From Bryobacterales bacterium (GTDB lineage: Bacteria; Acidobacteriota; Terriglobia; Bryobacterales; Bryobacteraceae): a stretch of 14,126 bases of DNA. Below, piece by piece: positions 1 through 6,155 of this stretch (position 1 is the stretch's first letter; each line of letters starts with the position of its first letter). The notes under the pieces were generated by a model. The model was not told where the DNA came from. It did not search any database and saw only the letters and a list, made by a program, of their open reading frames with translations. Where the stretch lies: the NCBI GenBank assembly GCA_003132905.1, contig PKZC01000343.1, positions 1 to 14,126 of the forward strand, in the 5' to 3' direction. The position numbers and the translations under genes are program-made.

Positions 1-1008
1 GGCCGCCGGCATTTATGGCGACAGCATTTTCCCGATGGACAGCCGGAGCAAATCACGTCCGGTTCCACCGAAGAGAGCGGCATTGCCATGGCTCCGGACG
101 GCAGCTCTCTGATTACTTCGATATCCACGCGGCAGAATGCGGTCTGGATTCACACTTCCCAAGGGGACCGCGCGCTTTCCACCGAAGGGTACGCGGACGG
201 AACACCCCCAACCTTCTCGCGGGACGGAGAGCGTCTCTATTATTTGTTGCGTCGCGACTCGCTTGAGTCGCCGGCCGAGCTAGTACGCGCCGATCTTGCT
301 TCCGGCAAAAGTGAAATCGTCCTGCCAGGAGTTTCGATCAGCTCCTACGACATCTCGAGCGATGAAAAGGAAGTCGTGTTTTCAACCCTTCCTCCCGGAC
401 AGCCCTCCCAGATCTGGATCTCGCCTTTGGACCGCGGCGCTCCCCCGCACAGGATCGCGGCGAACGGCGAAAGTCTTCCGCATTTCGGCCCTCATAATGA
501 TATTGTCTTCCGTTTGACTGACGGCCAGGCATATTATGTCGGCGTTATGGCGGACGACGGAACGGGCCGGCGCAAGGCGCTTCCCGGCCGACTCATCAAT
601 TTTAATAATTTCTCGCCCGATCGGCGTTTTGTCGCTGTCAGCGCGGTGCTGCCCAACGTGACCCTGCCGGTAACTTTCATTCTTCCGCTCGATGGGAGCC
701 CCGCGATACAGATCTGCGACTCTTTATGTGAGCCCACCTGGTCGCCGGACGGGCGGTACTTGTATCTGGAAATCGCTGACAAGTCCGGCCAAAATCTAAA
801 CGCGGCAACGGCGGCCATACCGATCCCGCCGGGCGAGACCTGGCCCCGCGTGCCTCCTGAAGCGATCCATAACACCACTACATGGGCGAAAGTTCCCGGA
901 GTCAAGATCATCGAGCATACAGACATCGCGCCCGGGCCGAATCCTTCCACGTACGCGTACATCAAGCCATCGGTGCACGCCAATCTTTTTCGGATTCCGC
1001 TGCACTGA
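1..1008 (+). CDS. Partial PD40/TolB-like beta-propeller protein (C-terminal part)
   Basis: The reading frame is open from the first base of the window, so the 5' end lies outside; about 335 residues are visible. They hold repeated propeller blades with the PD40 signature of the type APDGSS, SRDGERLYY, SPDRRFVAV and WSPDGRYLYLE, spaced roughly 45-60 residues apart, with HLWRQHFPDGQ as the first visible blade. No catalytic domain is visible. In Solibacter-type Acidobacteriota such tails are commonly the sensory, probably extracytoplasmic, C-terminus of Ser/Thr protein kinases or winged-helix regulators, but a stand-alone TolB-like protein is equally compatible. The ATG at 88 is internal to a blade and is not the real start. 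The gene converges on truA with a 21 bp gap. The fold is well supported; the function is unknown because the N-terminus is missing. Confidence 0.8.
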   Translation, partial: GRRHLWRQHFPDGQPEQITSGSTEESGIAMAPDGSSLITSISTRQNAVWIHTSQGDRALSTEGYADGTPPTFSRDGERLYYLLRRDSLESPAELVRADLASGKSEIVLPGVSISSYDISSDEKEVVFSTLPPGQPSQIWISPLDRGAPPHRIAANGESLPHFGPHNDIVFRLTDGQAYYVGVMADDGTGRRKALPGRLINFNNFSPDRRFVAVSAVLPNVTLPVTFILPLDGSPAIQICDSLCEPTWSPDGRYLYLEIADKSGQNLNAATAAIPIPPGETWPRVPPEAIHNTTTWAKVPGVKIIEHTDIAPGPNPSTYAYIKPSVHANLFRIPLH

Positions 1009-1011
1009 TTA

Positions 1012-1034
1012 ATTGAGAGCCGCGTCGGCTCAAT
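1012..1034. terminator. Hairpin at the convergent propeller/truA junction
   Basis: GAGCCG (1017-1022), loop CGT, CGGCTC (1026-1031) form a perfect 6 bp stem. An alternative register gives ATTG/CAAT plus AGCCG/CGGCT with a two-base bulge. It sits in the 21 bp gap and overlaps the truA stop codon. There is no clear U-tract on either strand, so a bidirectional terminator role is inferred from position only. Confidence 0.3.
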
Positions 1035-1782
1035 ACTCCACGGACGACAAGAACAATCCTCGGGCAGGAGCGGTCGGGCCCGGTGGAATTTCACAGCTCG
1101 GTTCCAGTCGCGCCAGCAATCCGGCGCGATCCACGTTTCCCTTCCCCACTTCCAGCAGCACGCCCACGATATTCCGCACCATGTGCTTCAGAAATCCGCT
1201 GCCGGTCACGCGGTACGTGAGGCGGTCCAGACGCTCGCCTTCCAGCGCCAGCCGCGAGCAAAAGACGGTCCGAACCTTCGACAATTCCAATTCATCGCGC
1301 TCATCGGAGGCCGCGAAAGCCGCAAAATCGTGATCGCCCTCGAGTAGCGGCGCAAGCGCGATCATCTGCTCCATCGCAAGCGGATACGGGTGATGGCAAA
1401 CATAACGGCGTTCGAACGGCGAACAGATCTCGCCGCGAAAGATTCGATATTCGTAGGTCTTCCGCTTGGCCTGGAAGCGTGGATGGAAATCGAGCGCCGC
1501 CTCCTCTACATTCAGCACGCGGATGTCGCGCGGCAGGAGCCGGTTTACGGCCCGGCGAAGATTGTCCACCGGAATCGGATTCTCAATCGAAAACGCCGCT
1601 ACTTGCGCGATAGCATGAACGCCAGCATCGGTCCGCCCGGAACCTGCCACTTGTACGGATCGACCTTCGATTCCAGAAATCACCGTTTCGAGCGCGCCCT
1701 GGATGGTCGGCAATCCCGGCTGTACCTGCCAGCCGTGGTAATCGGTTCCATCATAAGAGATCACGATCTTGATTCGCCGCAA
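1030..1782 (-). CDS. truA: tRNA pseudouridine(38-40) synthase TruA
   Basis: TruA isomerises uridines 38-40 in the anticodon arm of many tRNAs. The 250-residue product has the usual length and the family N-terminus RIKIVISYDGTDYHGWQ. The catalytic motif GRTDAGVHA lies at about residues 49-57 with the nucleophilic Asp at 52. The second-domain signatures RTYEYRIF-like (KTYEYRIF) and GSGFLKHMVRNIVG are also present. The start is a TTG (1780-1782): no ATG occurs between it and the in-frame TAG upstream, and the family N-terminus begins immediately after it. A GTG five codons in would cut into the conserved first strand. It is transcribed alone, divergently from the TolC pair and convergently with the propeller gene. 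Confidence 0.95.
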   Translation of the reverse strand: MRRIKIVISYDGTDYHGWQVQPGLPTIQGALETVISGIEGRSVQVAGSGRTDAGVHAIAQVAAFSIENPIPVDNLRRAVNRLLPRDIRVLNVEEAALDFHPRFQAKRKTYEYRIFRGEICSPFERRYVCHHPYPLAMEQMIALAPLLEGDHDFAAFAASDERDELELSKVRTVFCSRLALEGERLDRLTYRVTGSGFLKHMVRNIVGVLLEVGKGNVDRAGLLARLEPSCEIPPGPTAPARGLFLSSVEY

Positions 1783-1844
1783 GTTTAACTCAGCCTGTAA
1801 CTACCACCGCTTGGTACTCGCCAACTCTTAACATGCTAACATCG

Positions 1845-1874
1845 TGAAAACGGAAATCCTTGGTTCTGTTTTCA
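1845..1874. promoter_or_regulatory. 11 bp dyad in the truA/tolC divergent region
   Basis: TGAAAACGGAA (1845-1855) and TTCTGTTTTCA (1864-1874) are complementary over 11 positions, with one G-T pair, around an 8 nt loop. It lies between divergent truA and the TolC pair, about 60 bp from the truA start and 105 bp from the tolC start. It could be an operator for either direction or an RNA hairpin. A weak promoter-like pair, TTGGTT (1860-1865) and TAACTT (1882-1887), overlaps it. The symmetry is seen directly; the function is inferred. Confidence 0.35.
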
Positions 1875-1922
1875 TTATCAATAACTTAAAGGCCCCATCG
1901 TGCCAGGTTGCGGCTCGGGGTG

Positions 1923-1944
1923 CGTCGCGATCTTTTTCGCGGCG
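1923..1944 (+). promoter_or_regulatory. Leader hairpin upstream of the tolC pair
   Basis: CGTCGCGA (1923-1930) and TCGCGGCG (1937-1944) pair over 8 positions, with one G-U, around the loop TCTTTT. The stem ends 21 bases before the GGAGG ribosome-binding site. It has no U-tract after it, so it looks like a 5' leader stem-loop (stability or translation control) and not a terminator. Confidence 0.3.
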
Positions 1945-1965
1945 ACGATTTCCTAGTTGAGATTT

Positions 1966-1970
1966 GGAGG
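1966..1970 (+). promoter_or_regulatory. Shine-Dalgarno GGAGG that sets the first tolC start
   Basis: GGAGG lies 10 bases before the ATG at 1981. A longer reading frame from TTG at 1957 would place this site inside the coding sequence, so 1981 is preferred. Confidence 0.75.
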
Positions 1971-1980
1971 TATCCTCAGG

Positions 1981-3870
1981 ATGCACTTACGGCGTTTTCG
2001 ATGGTGGATGTTGTTGCTGTTGACAGTTGCTGCGCGCGGAGATAACGCAGTACGGATCGATCCGGCGCAGGGACCGTTGCTCCGCTTCACGCGTCCCTTT
2101 CGAGCCCGGCCGGTTCCCCCCGCAAGCCTGGTGAATTCGAATCGCATGGAGTCGCTGATTCACGCCGGAAACCTGTATCTGTCGGCGCAAGACGCGGTAG
2201 CCCTGGCGATTGAAAATAACCTGGACATCGAAGTCCAGCGCTACGGTCCGCTGCTGGCGCAGGAAGTATTGCGGCGCGCGCGGGCGGGTGGCGCACTGCG
2301 AAGTGTCGGTGTCGGTGTAGCCGCAGGGCCCACCAGTGTCAGCCTGACCGGGGTCACCGTCACCACTATTGGCGCGGTAGGCGCGGCCGGGCAAGGCGTC
2401 AGCTCCGGCGGAGGCATCGTGACGCAATTGGGCCCACCCATTGCTTCTTTCGATCCCACGCTTACCATCATCGGAAGCGCGGCCCATTCCACCAGCCCCC
2501 AAAGCAACACCATCCTGACCGGAACCACGGCCTTGATCCAGCAGACCCGTACGTTGCAAGCCATCTACCAGCAGAACTGGGACTTCGGCATGAGCGCCCA
2601 GTTCACGTATTACAACCAGTACACCAACGTAAACAGCGCGCTGTTCGGTGTCGATCCATACACGTCTGGATATTTGGATCTGCAGGTCACACAGAACCTG
2701 CTATACGGTTTCGGATCGGCCGTGAATGGGCGCAACATCCGCGTGCAGAAAAACAATATCAAGGTGACGAATCTACAATTCAGATCGCAAGTGGCTACTA
2801 CGGTTTCATCGGTTCTGAATCTGTATTGGGATCTGGTGGAGTTCTGGCAGGATGTGCGCGCCCGGCAGCGCGAATTGTCGGCCGCTGAACAGCTGCTCGA
2901 AAACAACCGGAAACAGTCCGAGGCCGGAACGCTCGCGCCCATCGAAGTGACGCGCGCCGAAGCTCAGGTGTACGTCAGCCAGCAAGACTTGCTGGTCTCG
3001 CAGACCAATCTGCTGCAGCAGGAGACGGTCCTGAAGAACGCCATTAGCCGTAACGGGATCGCCAACAGCACGCTCCTCGACGCGCATATCATTCCGCTGG
3101 ACACCATAACCATTTCAGAAAAAGACGAAACTCCGTCCGTGGATCAATTGCTAGAGATAGCGCTCGCCAACCGGTCTGAGATCGCCCAGAGCAAACTGAA
3201 CATCGATAGCAACAAATTGAATCTGGTGGGTATCAAGAACGCCTTGAAGCCCACGTTGCAGGTATTTGCCGAGCTGACGAACAACGGATTGACGGGAACG
3301 CTCACTCCGCTTGGCGAACAAACGCCCGGCGTTCCGTACCTCTCGGGCGGCTATGGCAATCTCCTGGGCGAGGTGTTCCGCCGCAACTTTCCCAACTATT
3401 CCGCCGGCATCGCGCTGAACATTCCGCTGCGCAACCGTGCCGCGCAATCCGACTATGTAACCAGCGAACTAGAGCTGCGGCAGAACGAACTGGGCCTGCA
3501 GCAGAACGTCAACCAGGTTCGAGTGGACGTGCAGAACGCGGTTATTGGTTTGCAGCAGGCGCGTGCCCGATACGCCGCCGCCATCAAAGCCAGCACGCTG
3601 CAGCAACAAACTCTGGAAGCCGACCAAAAACGATTAGCGCTCGGCGCATCCACCGCGTATCAGGTGGTGCTCGATGAGCAAAATGTGGCCAGCGCCGAAA
3701 GCTCCCAGGTGCAAACGCTGGCCAACTATAGCCATGCCCGCATTGGACTGGATCAGGCTTTGGGCCGGACGCTGGAAGCCAACAACATCACCTTCGACGA
3801 AGCTTTAGCTGGGACTATTTCCAGGCCGTCGCAACTGCCGGCGACACTGCCGACGGACGTGCATCCATGA
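1981..3870 (+). CDS. TolC-family outer membrane efflux protein (first of tandem pair)
   Basis: TolC-type proteins form trimeric beta-barrel/alpha-tunnel channels through which tripartite pumps or type I systems export substrates. The 629-residue product starts with a signal peptide (MHLRRFRWWMLLLLTVAARG). It then has the entry helix LYLSAQDAVALAIENNLDIE (about 68-87) and a Gly/Ala/Val/Thr-rich stretch (about 105-155). Two OEP-type repeats follow, with the typical helix NLYWDLVEFWQDVRARQREL and the pattern EAGTLAPIEVTRAEAQ, and a matching second half ending in ARIGLDQALGRTLEANN. At about 630 residues it is longer than E. coli TolC (about 490), mainly through the N-terminal extension and low-complexity insert. 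It overlaps the next gene by ATGA, implying translational coupling. No membrane-fusion or pump gene is adjacent, so partner and substrate are unknown. Confidence 0.88.
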   Translation: MHLRRFRWWMLLLLTVAARGDNAVRIDPAQGPLLRFTRPFRARPVPPASLVNSNRMESLIHAGNLYLSAQDAVALAIENNLDIEVQRYGPLLAQEVLRRARAGGALRSVGVGVAAGPTSVSLTGVTVTTIGAVGAAGQGVSSGGGIVTQLGPPIASFDPTLTIIGSAAHSTSPQSNTILTGTTALIQQTRTLQAIYQQNWDFGMSAQFTYYNQYTNVNSALFGVDPYTSGYLDLQVTQNLLYGFGSAVNGRNIRVQKNNIKVTNLQFRSQVATTVSSVLNLYWDLVEFWQDVRARQRELSAAEQLLENNRKQSEAGTLAPIEVTRAEAQVYVSQQDLLVSQTNLLQQETVLKNAISRNGIANSTLLDAHIIPLDTITISEKDETPSVDQLLEIALANRSEIAQSKLNIDSNKLNLVGIKNALKPTLQVFAELTNNGLTGTLTPLGEQTPGVPYLSGGYGNLLGEVFRRNFPNYSAGIALNIPLRNRAAQSDYVTSELELRQNELGLQQNVNQVRVDVQNAVIGLQQARARYAAAIKASTLQQQTLEADQKRLALGASTAYQVVLDEQNVASAESSQVQTLANYSHARIGLDQALGRTLEANNITFDEALAGTISRPSQLPATLPTDVHP

Positions 3871-5771
3871 CGGCTCGAAACGCAATCCGGAACGGACTAT
3901 GCAGTCTGTGCACGCTGGCGCTACTGTGCGGTCAAGAGCCGACCGTGGAGCCTGTTCGCCTCTCCTCGTTCATCGCCATTCGCCCATATAAGGCGCCTCT
4001 GGTCCCGCCGGTCCGTTTAGAAAACTCCGGGCGTTTAGGCAGCCTGGTTCGAGCAGGCATGCTTTACTTGACCGTGCAGGATGCCATCGCGCTGGCGCTC
4101 GAAAACAATATCGATATCGAGGTGGCGCGCTACAACCCGATCCTATCCGAGTGGCAGCTGGAACGCTCGCGAGCTGGCGGAGCGCTGCCCGGAGTGCCTA
4201 GCGGTGCGGCCCAGGCAGGAAACGTCGCCAATGGTCAGGGGGTCGCCGGAAGCCAGGCTGCCGCCGGAGTAACAACAGGTGCCAATGGAGGGGCCGGCAC
4301 CTCGTCCACCAATGCGACCATCGCACAGATCGGTCCCATCAGCCAGACCCTGGACCCCGTCATCCAGGAATCCACCGTGTTCAGCCACCAGACCGCGCCT
4401 CAACCAGATACCGTGCAGAGCATCCTGCCGGTTCTGGTTTCCAATACCAGGAATTCGTCGTTTTCCTATCAGCAGGGATTTCTCATCGGCGGCAACGTCA
4501 CGGTGACCTATAGGGACAGTTACTTGAATGAGAACGCCCCTACCGACGTACTGAATCCTTCTTCTGCGCCTAGCCTCACATTGACGTTTCAGCAGAATCT
4601 GCTACGTGGCTTTGGAGTCGCGGTGAACGCTCGGACAATTCGCGTAAGCCAATTGAATGTTAAGGCTTCGGCGCTCAACTTCAAGACTCAGGTGAGCAAC
4701 ACAGTCAACCAGGTGCTCAACCTTTACTACGCGTTGGCGGCGGGATACGAAGATATCAGGGCGAAATCGAACGCGGTGGAAGTGGCTCAAAAATTCTATT
4801 CGAACACTGGCCTGCAGGAACGCGCGGGAACTCTGGCTCGTTTGGATGTCACCACCGCCGAATCACAACTGGCCACCGCCCAGTATGACCTGGTAAATTC
4901 CCAAACAAATCTTAGACAACAGGAAGTACAGTTAAAGAACTTGTTGAGCCGCCGGGGCATTGCCGACCCATTGCTCGCTTCAGTGCAAATTGTTCCGCTC
5001 GATCGCATCACAGTACCGGAGAATGAGGATCTTCCGCCCCTCAAAGATCTGCTTCAGACCGCCGTTGCCAATCGCAGCGATTTAGCTGCGGAACGGATGG
5101 GCATTACCAGCAGCGAGATCTCGGCTCTCGGCACTCGAAATGGGATACTGCCTCTGCTGGTTGCGATTGGCACGGAGAGCACTGCGGGGCTCGCCGGCAC
5201 GCCAAAAACAGTGGTCACCAAATTCGGTGTCCAGACCGCCAATCCGTACTTTGACGGAGGAATCGGTACAGCGCTTGGGCAGGTGTTGCGTAGAGATTTT
5301 CCCACCAATCGCGCCGCCGCTTACTTTCAAACGCCGCTACGGAACGATCAAGCGCAAGCCGACTATGCCATCGATCAGTTGCAGCTTCGTCAGTCTCAGG
5401 TCCAGTTGAGTAAGGATCTGAATCAGGTGGCTGTGGATGTTTCCAACTACACCGTGGCCATGCGGCAGGCTCGCGGGCGTTATCGCGCCGCGGTCCAGAC
5501 CCGGATTCTCGAGCAGCAGTTGTTGGATGCCGAACAGAAGAAGCTAGCCGGCGGAGCCTCTACGCCGTTTAATGTGGTTCAACAGGAACGGGACCTCGTC
5601 GCGGCACAGTCGGCCGAGCTAGCAGCCTTGGTTGATTTCAGCAATGCGCGGGTGGCGCTGGATCAAACGCTCGGCACCACGCTCGAAGCGAACCACGTTT
5701 CGATTGACGACGCACGGACAGGTAAAGTCCAACGCGCGTCATCCCTGCCACAGGTGGAACCACAGCGTTAG
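3867..5771 (+). CDS. TolC-family outer membrane efflux protein (second of tandem pair)
   Basis: This is a 634-residue paralogue of the preceding gene. Collinear signatures include LYLTVQDAIALALENNIDIE, RTIRVSQLNVKA, NLYYALAAGYEDIRAKSN, ERAGTLARLDVTTAESQLA and ARVALDQTLGTTLEANH. The N-terminus (about residues 1-22) is a hydrophobic export signal. A Cys after LALL resembles a lipobox, but the -1 residue is Leu, so a lipoprotein is unlikely. The insert after the entry helix (about 105-150) is Gly/Ala/Ser/Thr-rich and differs from the insert in the first copy, while the helices are conserved, as expected for an old duplication. The start is fixed by the ATGA overlap (3867-3870); no strong Shine-Dalgarno is seen, consistent with coupling. 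The pair may form alternative or mixed channels, but this is speculation. Confidence 0.88.
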   Translation: MTARNAIRNGLCSLCTLALLCGQEPTVEPVRLSSFIAIRPYKAPLVPPVRLENSGRLGSLVRAGMLYLTVQDAIALALENNIDIEVARYNPILSEWQLERSRAGGALPGVPSGAAQAGNVANGQGVAGSQAAAGVTTGANGGAGTSSTNATIAQIGPISQTLDPVIQESTVFSHQTAPQPDTVQSILPVLVSNTRNSSFSYQQGFLIGGNVTVTYRDSYLNENAPTDVLNPSSAPSLTLTFQQNLLRGFGVAVNARTIRVSQLNVKASALNFKTQVSNTVNQVLNLYYALAAGYEDIRAKSNAVEVAQKFYSNTGLQERAGTLARLDVTTAESQLATAQYDLVNSQTNLRQQEVQLKNLLSRRGIADPLLASVQIVPLDRITVPENEDLPPLKDLLQTAVANRSDLAAERMGITSSEISALGTRNGILPLLVAIGTESTAGLAGTPKTVVTKFGVQTANPYFDGGIGTALGQVLRRDFPTNRAAAYFQTPLRNDQAQADYAIDQLQLRQSQVQLSKDLNQVAVDVSNYTVAMRQARGRYRAAVQTRILEQQLLDAEQKKLAGGASTPFNVVQQERDLVAAQSAELAALVDFSNARVALDQTLGTTLEANHVSIDDARTGKVQRASSLPQVEPQR

Positions 5772-5950
5772 CCCTTGTTGTAACTTTGAAACGCCGCCTG
5801 CCCTTAGTGCCAAAGTGGTTAACTCGTGGCAAGCGTACCGTATTTGCACTTTCCGGTTCCAACACGGTAATTTTTTCTAGCCTCTTCGGGCCTCGGAACT
5901 AGTAAATAAGTACTTTCCCGTTTTGGCCGGACGCGTGCAATCTATTCTGC

Positions 5951-6079
5951 CGTGAAAACAATTCAAGCTCAAGGAGCACAGGTCGTTCCTCAGTAAACTC
6001 CCCTTCGTACTCTCCAAGCCAGAAACTTCTTTAGATCCCTACTGAACTCCCTCCCGACCGGCTCCTTGAGTTTTTCACG
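5951..6079. repeat. 129 bp nested inverted repeat, candidate structured RNA or cruciform
   Basis: Four pairs of complementary segments are nested in order. CGTGAAAA (5951-5958) pairs with TTTTCACG (6072-6079); CTCAAGGAGC (5968-5977) with GCTCCTTGAG (6061-6070); GGTCG (5981-5985) with CGACC (6055-6059); TCAGTA (5990-5995) with TACTGA (6040-6045). The unpaired joints are asymmetric (9 against 1, 3 against 1, 4 against 9 bases), like a long bulged RNA hairpin. A loose sigma70-like pair, TTTTGG (5921-5926) and TATTCT (5943-5948), would start a plus-strand transcript at about 5954. On both strands the inner 10-mer is followed by T-rich sequence, so a long-loop bidirectional terminator is another reading. 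No flanking target duplication is visible, which argues against a simple MITE. I do not recognise the family. Confidence 0.45.
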
Positions 6080-6130
6080 CTCCCAATTCAGGCGGTCATC
6101 CCTCCAATGCCAGTGGCAAGTTTTCGATGA

Positions 6131-6150
6131 AGTGGCAAGTTCTTGCCATT
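6131..6150. terminator. Palindrome between convergent tolC2 and SBBP genes
   Basis: TGGCAAG (6133-6139), TT, CTTGCCA (6142-6148) form a perfect 7 bp arm pair, extended by A-T and G-T at the outside. On the plus strand it is followed by moderately T-rich sequence (TTTGTTATT). It begins 5 bases beyond the stop codon of the minus-strand gene. A two-base loop is tight, so the RNA stem would open to a larger loop. A terminator serving both genes is plausible; an operator-like protein site is the alternative. Confidence 0.4.
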
Positions 6151-6155
6151 TGTTA

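Larger units (their letters stand above)
5772..6155. other. 384 bp convergent intergenic region
   Basis: No credible gene is seen on either strand. The region carries the inverted repeat at 5951-6079, the direct repeat AGTGGCAAGTT (6112-6122 and 6131-6141) and the palindrome at 6131-6150. The stretch 5772-5950 shows no stem I can support beyond short ones. Confidence 0.7.

Noticed and set aside
534..1094. 186-codon minus-strand frame opposite the propeller gene
   Set aside because: Shadow of a real gene: no family resemblance, and it overlaps both the propeller gene and truA.
1828..1839. TTAACATGCTAA as an operator palindrome near truA
   Set aside because: Only 10 of 12 positions are symmetric and it is AT-rich; too weak to claim alone.
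1957..1980. Eight-codon N-terminal extension of the first TolC gene from TTG at 1957
   Set aside because: It would bury the GGAGG site inside the gene and add residues before a normal signal peptide; ATG at 1981 has a good Shine-Dalgarno at 10 bases.
3867..3960. Lipoprotein signal in the second TolC protein (Cys after LALL)
   Set aside because: The residue before the Cys is Leu, where a lipobox needs Gly, Ala or Ser.
5951..6079. MITE or other transposable element
   Set aside because: Complementary outer ends are present, but no target-site duplication flanks them (TCTGC on the left, CTCCC on the right) and only one copy is seen in the window.
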